This document shows, one piece after another, positions 52,206-62,611 of a stretch of DNA of 64,000 bases. Source of the DNA: Forficula auricularia (lineage: Eukaryota; Arthropoda; Insecta; Dermaptera; Forficulidae). Each line of letters begins with the position of its first letter. Position 1 is the first letter of the stretch. The stretch spans positions 5,966,215 to 6,030,214 of the forward strand of contig JALMQS010000136.1 of NCBI GenBank assembly GCA_024734495.1. The letters are read 5' to 3'. The position numbers and the translations under genes are program-made. The notes under the pieces are model-generated. The model made no database searches, was not told the DNA's origin, and saw only the letters and a program-made list of their open reading frames with translations.

Positions 52206-53001
52206 TTTTAAAAAACAATCTTCAAAAAGTTTCGGGGAAAATTTCACTCTTTATCAATGGAAATTTTTAAATTAAAAAATAACATATTTTTAATTCTTAG
52301 ATCAGCGATTCCCAAACTATGGGTCGCCAGCCTAATTTTAGTGAGTCGCGGGAAGGACAGCCAATTCAATAAAAATATATTAAATTTGTAAGCTTTAAAA
52401 ATTTTTAAGAAATAAGTTGGCTACGTCTGGGAGCGTGTATTTACCAAAGCGTTAAAATATGTATAATTTAGCTATAATTAATGATATTTTAATGATAAAA
52501 TACAGCAAGAAAATTGGTGATATCCATTGATCAAATGCAACTGTAAAAAGTTATTAGTTCGAAAATTACAAATATAGTATTTCTTTATAAAAATAATATG
52601 AGTAATTTTTTTTCTAAACACCTGTTTGCTTCCTTTGTCTTTCCCACGGAGAAGCGGAAAAATATATTTTTTGGACTTTTGAACCAAAAGTTCTTAAACT
52701 AAAAAACCCAAAATCTTATCTGCTATTGACTTTAGAAATAAAAAAACTAATACAACATTTTTATACCATAATGAACTTAAAAAATCTTAATCGAGGCGTA
52801 TATAATATATTTTAAAAAAAATCTATAGAAGTCATTTTTCAGCAAAGTATAGGAACCTCTGTCTTAGATAATAAATAATCTTTTTGAATCTTAGAAAAAG
52901 GATTTTTTTTTCTTTCTTAAATTTAAAAATGTCCATTGATAAAGGGAGAAATTCACTCGAAACGTTTGGAAAATAAAGGTTTTGAAGATTGTTTTTTAAA
53001 A
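52206..53001. mobile_element. Foldback element F10 (U3-A8 variant), split by a hAT MITE
   Basis: Ends ttttaaaaaacaatcttc and gaagattgttttttaaaa. Each arm has a hammerhead-like motif: minus TTGATAA (52,251-52,257) with GAAA (52,230-52,233), and plus TTGATAA (52,936-52,942) with GAAA (52,959-52,962). Helix II (GAGTG.../...CACTC type) is worn in both arms. The centre is interrupted at 52,303-52,861. Confidence 0.6.
52303..52861. mobile_element. hAT-type MITE 3, nested in F10
   Basis: Starts CAGCGATTCCCAAAC and ends gtataggaacctctg. Perfect 8-bp flanks TCTTAGAT (52,295-52,302 and 52,862-52,869). The ORFs inside show no transposase similarity. Confidence 0.85.
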
Positions 53002-53485
53002 GATTTGTATTTATTTTTAATTATAAAACAAATAATAAATAATTTATTTTTTAAGAGATTTCAAGTTGAGGATAGTAATAGATTTAGATTTTCTTGAAAA
53101 ATCATAAGAGAGTGTCATCTACTATATTAGATCCGATGGAATGGATTATTTTTAACTATGTCAGAAGGTTTGTTTTACACGCCCTAATTTTTTTTTAATA
53201 TAGTAAGTGGCGTAGCGAACATAACTAGCGCCCGAGGAACGACTATTGGCGCCCACCTCCAGAATCACATACATATGGTAATATAAGATATAGAATTTAC
53301 TTGTATTAAGAATATAATTCAAACAATAATAGAATGTAGTAGCTACCTTAAAATATTTATAATATATTACGAATTAGTCACTACCTAACTACAAAAATTA
53401 TGTATTTTGTTAAGGGAGAATGGTGTGGGTTCTTGGTGAAATATTTTAAATAAAGTAAAGAAAATTTTGAAAATTTTTCAAAATA
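53002..53485. other. No gene recognised
   Basis: AT-rich. ttcttggtgaaatattttaaa at about 53,430 is a worn piece of the F5/F6 tail. Confidence 0.4.
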
Positions 53486-54247
53486 AATTGACAGGTTCTG
53501 ATGTGGTCATCCACTTGACTTTACCATACAGATCTGTTTGAGTTTGGTACAAGGGGCTAGATTTTCATTTTTTGACCCCCGCCCCCCCATTTTGGGAGGT
53601 TTGTTTTTGATTTTTTAGTGTTCTGGGGGCCCACTGATTATGAATACATAATTTGGTTGGGTTTGCTCAAATGGCCAAATGGCAAGAATTTTTGAGTTTT
53701 TGACCCCCCCCCCCCCCCCCCCCCCCCCCATATTATCAGCTAGAAAAAAATATTTTCGTTATTATAGGTCTATTTTGTAGACATTTCATTTTTCTTGTTT
53801 TTTTTAGTTTAAAAATATTATTATTTTTTATATTTTAACCCCCCCCCCCCCCTCCCCCCCCTTAATTTTGGGTCAATATGCAACAAAATCTAATCAGCTC
53901 TTAATCTCAATGCACCAAAAGTATGTGTGAAATTTTGTTTTGATATTCACATTTTTGAGCTAGCTCGTCCACAAAAATTTGGTGACACACAGAATAACAG
54001 ACCTAACTTACAGAAAAACAGACTAACTAACAGAATAGCAGACTAACAGACATTTTGACAAAACATTTATTATCGCAAAAAATATTTTTTCGATGTTCAC
54101 TTATTTGTAGACCGAAATGCCATGGTTTCTCTCTATTTTTTTAATCAAAATAGTTTCAGCCGTTTTGTGATATTTCGAAAAAAAGAAGGAAAAAACACTT
54201 TTTTCATGCACGATTACAATACTTAACCATACCCTGTATGGTAAAGT
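53486..54247 (-). repeat. Family T, copy 4
   Basis: Reverse orientation, from ggttctgatgtggtcatccac to ccataccctgtatggtaaa. Carries long C-runs (53,705-53,728 and 53,838-53,861) and three or four diverged units at the minisatellite position. Confidence 0.7.
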
Positions 54248-54380
54248 AAAAATACCGTACTGTATTTCGGGATAAATATGGACTGTGGCTCAGGCTAGGC
54301 TTTAAATTTGAGGCAAAAAATCTAGTTAAAAATGTCTTGAAGATAATTTTGGGCGCCCCTCTGCGAGTAGATCTCAGTGA

Positions 54381-55889
54381 AGGACGAAAGCCATTAATAA
54401 ATTAAATTCCAAATCCGCCGCAGGCCCGGATAACATCCCACCAATTCTCATTAAAAAATGCGCCCCTGAACTTGCCCCTATCTTATCCAAGCTATTCCAA
54501 CTCTCTTACGAGTCGGGCATATTCCCCGAAAGCTGGAAAATAGCCAGAGTAACACCTATTCCTAAAAAAGGAGACACATCACAAATCTCTAATTACAGGC
54601 CTATCTCGATCACCTCTGTTCTTTCCAAATTAATGGAATTAGTCATAAACCAACACGTCCTTCATCACTTAGAAAACAATAAATTAATTCACGATAGGCA
54701 ATATGGATTCAGACAAAATTGTTCCACAGGCGACATCTTAACCTATGTCACCCACACCTTGAACAATACTCTAGAGGCCGGAAAAGAAACCCTCGCTGTA
54801 GCCCTTGATATCTCCAAAGCTTTTGACCAGGTTTGGCACAAAAATCTTCTTGCCAAACTACCAGCCTTTGGATTCACACCAACACTTCGCAAATGGATTG
54901 AAAGCTTTCTGACAAACCGAAGTATAAAAGTTGTGGTGGATGGAACATCTTCTGAATCGTTCTCCACAAACTCTGGTGTTCCCCAAGGCTCTGTAATCTC
55001 CTCCACACTCTTCCTTATTTATATAAACGACCTTATTGATCAAACGGCAAACCCCACTCATTGTTACGCCGACGATAGCACTCTACACGGCAAACCCTCT
55101 CTCCCGAATAATCGAATCAATATTGCCTCCTCAATTACTCTCGACCTAGACAAACTGAATAAATGGGGCTCTCAAAATTTAGTTAACTTTAATTCAAATA
55201 AGACTCAATGTTGTCTAATTTCTAGGCGCGAAAATAGAGATTTCCCTGATATTCACTTCGATTCGAATACCCTGAAAATGTGTGACAGCCTATCCATGTT
55301 GGGCGTCTCTGTCGCATCTGACCTGTCTTGGAATGAACACATCTCCTCTGTGGCGAAATCTGCAGCAAGGAAGATTGGCTTCTTATTCAGGTCCAAGCGA
55401 TTTTACAAACCCCCACAACTTCTCACCATCTACAAGGCCCAAATCCGCCCCTGTCTCGAATACGGCTCTCATCTGTGGAGAGGAGCCTCAAAATATTCTC
55501 TTGCTACCCTTGATGCAATTCAGAAACGAGCCGTCAGGCTAATTGACGATTCTACCCTCACCGACTCCCTCGACTCGCTGGCTCATCGAAGAGATGTCTC
55601 CGCCCTTTCCCTTTTCTATAGATACTATCACGGCAGGTGCTCTGATGAGATAAAATCAATAATTCCCCCCAAAGCATGCTTTGCACGCAGCACACGTTTT
55701 GCCGACTCCCAACACTCTTTCGCGGTCAAATTAGAAAAGTGCCGGACCACTTCATTCGCGAATTCATATATCCCCATGACTTCAAGGAACTGGAACTCTC
55801 TCCCAGCCTCTATCTTTCCCAGCACCTATGATCTTCAAACCTTCAAAACCAGGGTGCATAGACACCTACGTCTACACCCTCTCACTTAA
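54381..55889 (+). CDS. Non-LTR reverse transcriptase (jockey/CR1-like), partial
   Basis: About 502 codons, open from the truncation point; the first ATG (54,633) is internal. RT blocks in order: AAGPDNIPP, FPESWKIARVTPIPKKGD, NYRPISITSVLSKL, RQYGFRQNCST, VALDISKAFDQVWH, NSGVPQGSVISSTLFLIYIND and the catalytic YADDST, then LGVSVASDLSWNEHI and the C-terminal WNSLPASIFPSTYDLQTFK region. No stop or shift interrupts it, so the insertion is fairly young. The endonuclease domain and ORF1 are missing. The exact clade needs a tree. Confidence 0.9.
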   Translation, partial: RTKAINKLNSKSAAGPDNIPPILIKKCAPELAPILSKLFQLSYESGIFPESWKIARVTPIPKKGDTSQISNYRPISITSVLSKLMELVINQHVLHHLENNKLIHDRQYGFRQNCSTGDILTYVTHTLNNTLEAGKETLAVALDISKAFDQVWHKNLLAKLPAFGFTPTLRKWIESFLTNRSIKVVVDGTSSESFSTNSGVPQGSVISSTLFLIYINDLIDQTANPTHCYADDSTLHGKPSLPNNRINIASSITLDLDKLNKWGSQNLVNFNSNKTQCCLISRRENRDFPDIHFDSNTLKMCDSLSMLGVSVASDLSWNEHISSVAKSAARKIGFLFRSKRFYKPPQLLTIYKAQIRPCLEYGSHLWRGASKYSLATLDAIQKRAVRLIDDSTLTDSLDSLAHRRDVSALSLFYRYYHGRCSDEIKSIIPPKACFARSTRFADSQHSFAVKLEKCRTTSFANSYIPMTSRNWNSLPASIFPSTYDLQTFKTRVHRHLRLHPLT

Positions 55890-55994
55890 ACAACTTTCCC
55901 TTCTCTTCGGTAATGCAAGGGTCTTTCGAGATCCATAGGGGCTACATCTTTACTGGTGCACCCCTTCTTGCATTCGATTGCATTAAAAAAAAAA
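54381..55994 (+). mobile_element. 5'-truncated non-LTR retrotransposon
   Basis: Open frame begins right after TGA at 54,378-54,380; 105 bp of 3' UTR and an A-run (55,985-55,994) follow the stop. The C-terminal part recurs as a second 5'-truncated copy in the cuticular-gene intron (58,737-59,093, minus strand). Confidence 0.85.
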
Positions 55995-56039
55995 GTAAAA
56001 AACAAGAGTGAATACAAAACTAAAAAAAAAATCATGAAT

Positions 56040-56430
56040 CAGTTGCTTTTTCATATTTTTAACCGACTTCAAAAAAGGAGGAGGTTCTCTATTCGACTGA
56101 TTTTTTTTTGTGTCTATGTTGCCTCATATCTCCGCCAATTGTGAACCGATTTTGAAAAAAAAAATTGCATTGGGTCCAGTCTAGCTTCCGATTGGTCCCA
56201 TTTTTCATAGGTATTAGACCTTTTTGTTAGGTTTGTTTAGGCTTAACTTCTTTGTTTATCAACCGATTTCGATGATTCTTTTTTTATTGGAAAGCCGGTA
56301 TCTTAGTGATAGTGCCATATTAATTTGGTCAAGTTCTGATGATAGGATAACTATTAATAACATCACTAAAAAGAGAAAAATAAAAATAATTTTTAAGAAA
56401 AAAATAAAACCGACTTCAAAAAATTAAATG
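56040..56430 (+). repeat. Repeat with ACCGACTTCAAAAAAGG motif
   Basis: aaccgacttcaaaaaaggag, then gaaccgattttgaaaaa and caaccgatttcgatgat: a repeat type that I associate with many insect genomes. The same motif in reverse lies inside F3 (12,150-12,175). Non-coding. Confidence 0.5.
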
Positions 56431-56775
56431 CAACAAATAAAATACACTAAAAGGTATAAAATAATTATTATCTTATTTAGTTACAACTAAACGACGAAAT
56501 ATTAACATGAAATTACTTTTTGAAGTCGGTGCCAAACAAACTATACCTATAAGCGAGCATATCCTCCAAACGTACTAAGTAAGATCCGTCGAATGCGATT
56601 CATAAAAGGTATATGTTTGGTACCGACTTGAAAAAGCAATTTCATGTTAATATTTCGTCGTTTAGTTGTAACTAAATAAGATAATAATTATTTTATACCT
56701 TTTAGTGTATTTTATTTGTTGCATTTAATTTTTTGAAGTCGGTTTTATTTTTTTCTTAAAAATTATTTTTCTTAA
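56385..56775. repeat. Foldback with about 150-bp arms
   Basis: aaaataatttttaagaaaaa / ttcttaaaaattatttt ends, with arms aacgacgaaatattaacatg and complement, closing around 56,550-56,620. Each arm contains the gacttcaaaa motif. No ribozyme-like core. Confidence 0.75.
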
Positions 56776-57128
56776 ATAAGTGAATAAATGAAATACGTAA
56801 ATATTTAATATATTGTTATTTATTACATGAATAACAAAAAATCCCAATTTTCGAGTTAAATTAATCCTCTGGCCGCCCTGCAAGCTTATCTCCATCGTGT
56901 ATACCGAGTTATATGCCGGTCATCATCGATGGATCAATATATTAATTTTATTGTCTCGACTCTCGATGCCCTTTACCATTAAATCTGGTGCATATAGTAT
57001 TTTAGTATTCGCATTGGCTTGTTGCATTTGGGGCTATTCTGCAGGGGCGTAGGTGAAAGTGTCCCTCGCCCTGGCCTGCCTGCTCCCTCTCCGTCCCAAA
57101 TCCACGTGACTACCTTTGGCCAGGAAGG

Positions 57129-57136
57129 TATATATA
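57129..57136 (+). promoter_or_regulatory. TATA box of the cuticular gene
   Basis: TATATATA 69 bp upstream of the ATG, in a locally less AT-rich promoter, as is typical of insect cuticular genes. The start site is expected about 30 bp downstream, near 57,160. Confidence 0.65.
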
Positions 57137-57197
57137 CTTCAGTAGAGCACCTTTAAGGTATCTCTCGACTGTACAAACAGAACAGAACAACTTCACA

Positions 57198-57209
57198 ATG
57201 GCATTCAAG
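57198..57209 (+). CDS. Retinin-like cuticular protein, exon 1
   Basis: Four codons (M-A-F-K) before GTGAGC. A first coding exon of about four residues that splits the signal peptide is typical of insect cuticular protein genes. The 82-bp intron 1 (57,210-57,291) ends in ttctgtttttcag. Phase 0. Confidence 0.85.
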
Positions 57210-57291
57210 GTGAGCTCTCACTTCCATCATACGGATTACGATTAAATCAACTGAATTTCGGATATTTAAGGATGTTTCTTCTGTTTTTCAG

Positions 57292-57489
57292 TTAGTCGTC
57301 CTCCTTTGCGCAGTAGCCGCCGCTAACGCCGGTTTCTTGGGCGCCCCCGCTGCCGTATCATACGGCGCACCCGCCCTTGCATACGGTGCACCCGCTTACT
57401 CTTACGGATCCCCCTACGCTTCTGTGCAATCCCCAGCCCTTGTCTCTCAACAATCCAACATCCTCCGTACACCCGGAAACCTTGGACAG
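57292..57489 (+). CDS. Retinin-like cuticular protein, exon 2
   Basis: 66 codons. It completes the signal peptide (LVVLLCAVAAANA; predicted cleavage after Ala17), then a low-complexity Ala/Tyr/Gly/Pro segment with repeated YGAPA units, and begins the retinin-like region (QQSNILRTPGNLGQ). The total protein is 162 residues, secreted and expected in the cuticle. The retinin-like region is known from Drosophila retinin and related cuticle proteins. The exon ends at GGACAG|GTATAT, phase 0. C/G-rich third positions contrast with the AT-rich surroundings. Confidence 0.88.
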
Positions 57490-59548
57490 GTATATATTTC
57501 TGAAATATTTAAATTTTAATAAAAAATATTTGTGTGCCTCATCCACATAAGCTCACGAGGGAAATTAAACTTATTTAAATCATTTAAATATCCTAATTTT
57601 AATAAATTTTATTTGTCATTAAATTTTAGTGGGTTTTCAAATAAATTATTTCCCCTTTATTGTAACAAAAAAAAAAAATCAAACAGATACGTCGCTAAAG
57701 AAGTTTCACTTCAAAAATTTGTTTTTATTCAATAGATGAATCTATCTATTATAATAGGCTTGCGAGACGATTCTGAAGTGATGTTTTTTTTTTAATTTTA
57801 AAACTCATTAATAGTTCATGACAAATAAAATTTACAAAAATTAGGATATTGAAATTATTATTTTAAAACCTTCTGTAGAGTCATGGGAGAAAGATGCTAG
57901 CCGAAAGCGGGCTTCGCAGCTGGTGTTAAAGTAAAATTTTCTTCAAAAATTAAAATCGATTTCTAATAGTAATCAATCAAATTAGAAAAATTAAAATTTG
58001 TTTTTATTGTATAACTATCGATAAAGTTTTCTAATTGATTAAGGAACATTTTGTTTCTCGAAACGTTTCATATATATAGTATTCTATTAAAATCATTTAC
58101 TTATATGATTGTTTTTATAAAATAATTGTATTTATTTCTTGACATAATACAAGACAAGAACGTTATTTTATAAATTCGTTAAAATTTTTGTCCCATTTTT
58201 CATTTGATAATTTATTTATTTGTTTGCATGAAATTTTGTCTGGAGAGATTTATTATTTATTTATTTATTTTAATTAAATGTATTTCATTAGTAGTTTAAA
58301 TACTCTCTTTGTTAAATTTCTAAAATTTGGTCCAGATTAAACAAAAGGCTTAATCCACCCACGGCAATTCCAGAGAGGTGGCAAAGTTAAGTCATGCCAC
58401 CCCCAGCAGGCCCAGTTAGCCAAGCGTTACTTTTGTCTAAAAATTATTCTATTGAATAATAATAGTCATACCTCATAATTTTTTTTTTAAACATAAAAAT
58501 TGTAATTTAAAAAAAAAAAAACTAATTCATATTGTTAAGTGGTTCTTGCCACTACGCAATCTCGTGGTCAAAAATATAACTAAAACAAACGGGTACGCTG
58601 CACACTTATCAATCATGCCAAGATATCCTTATACATATGGCTATATGCATTTTCAAAGTTCTCAATCTCCTGGGTTTTTTAATGTTTAACATTCAATTTT
58701 GGTACTTAGGTCTATTTTTAAAATATCAAGGGAGAGTTTTTTTTTTTTTTTCAATGCAATCGAATGCAAGAAGGGGTGTACCAGTAAAGATGCAGCCCCT
58801 ATGGATCTCGAAAGACCCTTGCATTACCGAAGAGAAGGGAAAGTTGATTAAGTGAGAGGGTGAAGACGTAGGTGTCTATGCATTCCAGTTTTGAAGGTTT
58901 GAAGATTATAAGTGCTGGGAAAGATGGAGGCTAGCAGAGAGTTCCAGTTCCTTGAAGTCATGGGGATATATGAATTGGCGAATGAAGTGGTCCGGCACTT
59001 TTCTAATTTGACCGCGAAAGAGTGTTGGGAGTCGGCAAAACGCGTGCTACGTGCAAAGCATGCTTTGGGGGGAATTATTGATTTTATCAAATTTTATCAG
59101 TTTTTTCATTGTTTCAAAATTTGACCCATGGATCGAAAAATTGGGGATTTTTGATTTTAGTGTCTTAAACACAAAAGGCTTCGTATCTTCTGGGCTGGTG
59201 GTGTGACGAGTGATCGGAGGTGGAGAAGGTTAGAGGGGTCGGGGGTTTAGAGGGCGAAACCCCTTGACTAGAAAGTGGTCCGTCAAAAGCGGGCTTCCCA
59301 GCTATATTGAAAAATTGAGAGGCCGAAAAATATTTAAATAAAGTACTTAATATTGCATAAGATAGTAAACAAACTAATAATCTATCTTGTTTGTTTTTTG
59401 AAATCATTTTCTTTATACAATAAAAATAAATATGACCCGATTGTGTTAGTTTTTATTTTGACCACCAGACAGCGCTGTTTACGATTAGCACCGCAATTCT
59501 AAAAAAAGAGAAACTTAATGAATTTGGATGCTTTTTTTCTTTTTGCAG
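57490..59548 (+). other. Intron 2 of the cuticular gene, filled with repeats
   Basis: 2,059 bp between the GT donor and the ttttgcag acceptor. It holds an inverted AT-rich repeat (57,590-57,846) next to a GC-rich MITE terminus (57,905-57,923), an antisense non-LTR fragment (58,737-59,093) and another MITE terminus (about 59,275-59,307). No separate gene is seen. Confidence 0.8.
58737..59093 (-). pseudogene. Non-LTR RT C-terminal fragment in intron 2
   Basis: Antisense to the host gene. The poly-T at 58,737-58,751 is its poly-A tail; the coding part matches the last 78 codons of the RT at 54.4-55.9 kb with a few differences (for example LLASIFPSTYNLQ against LPASIFPSTYDLQ). Heavily 5' truncated. 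Confidence 0.88.
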
Positions 59549-59827
59549 GTGTCCACCTACTCCAAGACCATCAACACCCCCTACTCCAGCGTGAGCAAAT
59601 CTGATGTCCGTGTGAGCAACGATGCCCTCGTCGCCGCCCACGCACCCGTCGCCACCTACGCCGCCCCCGTTGCCACCTACGCCGCCCACGCACCCGTAGC
59701 CTACGCTGCTGGTCCCGCTTACGCCCGTGCCGCCCCCGCTGGTCTCCTCGGAGTCGCCTACTCTGCCGCCCCCGTTGTGTCCCACATGACCTACTCCAAC
59801 GGTCTTGGTCTCTCCTACGCCTGGTAA
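59549..59827 (+). CDS. Retinin-like cuticular protein, exon 3
   Basis: 92 codons and TAA. It continues the retinin-like region ([24 protein letters not shown]), then Ala/Pro/Val repeats ([20 protein letters not shown]) of the AAP type common in cuticle proteins, ending GLGLSYAW. The splice at phase 0 divides the retinin-like domain between exons 2 and 3. GC-rich codons throughout. Apparent ORFs on the opposite strand here are shadows. Confidence 0.9.
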   Translation: MSTYSKTINTPYSSVSKSDVRVSNDALVAAHAPVATYAAPVATYAAHAPVAYAAGPAYARAAPAGLLGVAYSAAPVVSHMTYSNGLGLSYAW

Positions 59828-59941
59828 TTCCTCTTCCTAGTCTCAATTCTCTCAAACAAGTCATTTCTTGTCCTAAGTTCAAAATCTTCCCTCACTGGGT
59901 CATCTCTTCATCACTTCTGTATTTATTTATCCATGAAAAAC

Positions 59942-59947
59942 AATAAA
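59942..59947 (+). terminator. Polyadenylation signal of the cuticular gene
   Basis: AATAAA 115 bp after the stop, followed by a T-rich stretch. Confidence 0.7.
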
Positions 59948-60159
59948 TTATTTTACCTGTAAATTGCATTTACTTATTTTATATCTAAGAATTCGGCAAA
60001 CCTAGAAGACACCAAAGTATATTTTTCAATTTTATTTCAGATCTGTTAGTAGTTATTAATTGAGAAATCTCAAATTCATTATTTCAGAATTTTCAGTTGA
60101 ATTGAGAAGCTATTAATTATTGTATATTTAAGAAAATCACTACTATTTATAAGGGGCTT

Positions 60160-60300
60160 AAGGTGATATAGCAGAGAGGTAGTAGCTTCTTGGTCTGCAC
60201 AGCCGAGAGGTCTCGAACACTAGCAGGACTGGTAGTAGAGTGAAACTCTCTCTAGAAATAGGTCTATGTTTTTTCCATTACAAGTGAAAATTAGTCCCGA
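60160..60300 (+). repeat. Possible tRNA-derived SINE head
   Basis: TAGCAGAGAGG (A-box-like) and gaggtctcgaaca (B-box-like) are about 40 bp apart, just downstream of the host gene. No clear 3' tail. Confidence 0.3.
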
Positions 60301-60732
60301 TAATGATTTGTCAAGTAAGATGAGTGTAAAAACATCAAATATTAAAACTCAGTATTTTTCCTGCGTCAGAAAATCATCGCCAGAATGTTATGCTTGCTGA
60401 CTACTGCTATATCGTAGAGCTCGTGGTTCTAAACCTATGGATCATGAAGCATATTCTTTGGGTCGCCCAGAGTTGTTAAGCAAATTTTTTACTAAATTTA
60501 TTTTTAATAAGTTTATAAATATATTTTAATTTATTCACTTACTATTAAAAGTAAAAATATTAAAAACACCTACTTATTTTTAACTAAATTTTCCTTGGAT
60601 CAAAAACTATCTTTGTTTCTTAATCTAGGCACACACAGTCGATTTTTAGTCGAGCGATGGTTTAGTTGATGGACATAAATATCGGTTTCTCGAAAACGGC
60701 TAGATGAAATTTAAAACATAACATAACATTAA

Positions 60733-61046
60733 ATTGAAAGTTTTTGCCGAGAGTAGCAGAATTTTTATATATTGAAGGAGACAACAAAAGAGTGTGTCCC
60801 CTGCTGGAATTATAAATTTTACCCATTTATAACGAGACTATAGTTTCGAGGGCTTTGCCCTCTTCATCAGTCTATTACAATGGAATCTTTCATGAAAGAT
60901 TTTAACCTTTCATTCATAAATTAATTCCTGTGAATCCATTGTAATAGACTGATGAAGAGGGCAAAGCCCTCGAAACTATAGTCTCGTTATAAATAAATAA
61001 AATTTATAATTCCAGCAGAAGACACACTCTTTTATTGTCTCCTTCA
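60733..61046. mobile_element. F1 (copy B)
   Basis: Same inverted structure and 15-bp flanks as at 10.7 kb. The plus-strand core and GAAA (60,972-60,975) are unchanged; a few bases differ in the left arm (acccattt for atttattt). Confidence 0.8.
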
Positions 61047-61136
61047 ATAACATAACATTAACAAAATGAAGTGTTGATTGATTTTTGGTACAAACCAGTC
61101 CACAAACATTATACTTTATGACTGTAATTTTTTAAT

Positions 61137-61954
61137 AAGTTAATGAAGACTCGTGGAAAAGTCCACAGTGATCTTGTAGCCAAGGTTTCCGTTGGTATAT
61201 ATTATTATTGGTGTAGAATATTGAGGTATTTCGGAAAAATATGATACGGATGGTTGGTATGTAGTAAAAAAACTTCTTAAGTAGTTTTTGTGTATTTAAT
61301 GGTGTACATTTGCTTGCGAAGGTTTCGGACTAGATCAATCCTTCATCAGCACCTATTGATGGCATGTTCTTCATACATGACCAAAGTTGTGTTAAATAAA
61401 TAAATTGGCAAGGTAAAGTCAACTTTTGCAATATATTTTTATATTTTTATATACTCATGTCTATATATATCTTTTGTATTGTATACCATTGGAAACTATC
61501 TTATGGGGTTTGATCTCACAAAAGTTGTTTTCACCTACGAAAACAATTTTTCAAATTGCAATTATACAATTTATTTTAAAAAGGTGGGGGTGATTGGCCT
61601 TGACTTCTACTTTGAACATTTTGTTCTCTCTCGGTCATTTTTTTGATCAGCAGACAACATCACAACTTAGAGCTGTTGTCAAAAGGTTGGTTGTATCTTT
61701 GTTCAAAAATATGGGCTCTTTCGTTGTACCAAGTTATCCACTTTGCATTTTAATATTTCAACTATGCACACTAAAATTTAATAAATCTTAGTTAATGGGT
61801 GCTGATGAAGGATTGATCTGGTCCGAAACCTTTGCAAGCAAATGTACACCATTAAACACACAAAAACTACATAAGAAGTTTTTTACTACATACCAACCAT
61901 CCGTAACTTATTTTTCCGAAATACCTCGAAATTCTACACCAATAATAATAATAA
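61137..61954. mobile_element. F2 (copy B)
   Basis: Plus-strand CTGATGA at 61,802-61,808. Helix II closing strand GGTCC instead of AGTCC keeps pairing (U-G). Confidence 0.75.
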
Positions 61955-61966
61955 TGTAATTTTTTA

Positions 61967-62611
61967 ATTGAAAAGTTTTTGTTTTGCCGAGAGTAGCAGA
62001 GTTGTTTATTCACAAAGAGAAACAAAGTGGTTGTCCTCTGCTTGATGCAATTAAACATACACATATATATATATATAGAAATTATATATCTGTATATATT
62101 TATTATTTATTTGTTTGACTCTATAGTTCCGAAGACTTGGTCTTCATCATCAGTATTTTTTTAATTATAAATATTATTTTTCATGGTCATCACAATATCC
62201 ATTCAGTCGAATTGAGAACCTCCTCTTTTTTGAAGTCGGTTAATGATAAAATTTGTAGGAAATTTTATGAACTTTCATTTTGATTAGGAAGGTTATTTAC
62301 GAAAAGTTGATAGTTTTAAAGTTAAAAGCCATAAACCGCCAAAAAATGGAAATTTTCACCTTTTATGCATTTTTTACAATGTTGCGTCACGAAATTTGGC
62401 TGGGAGACCTCAGATTTGAATTCAGCGCATACGGTATTGACCCCTTGAAAAATAATATTTATAATTAAAAAAAGACTGATGATGAAGACAAAGTCTTCGA
62501 AACTATAGTCTCAAACAAATATATATATATATATATAGATATACAATTTCGATATATATGTGTGTATGTTTATTTGCATCATGTAGAGGACACCCTCTTT
62601 GTTTCTCTTTG
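61967..62611. mobile_element. F3 (copy B)
   Basis: Plus-strand CTGATGA at 62,476-62,482. Differs from copy A mainly in AT-repeat length. Confidence 0.7.

Noticed and set aside
59453..59882. Gly- or Arg-rich minus-strand ORFs
   Set aside because: Antisense reading of the GC-rich cuticular exon 3; the sense frame has signal peptide, splice sites and retinin-like sequence.
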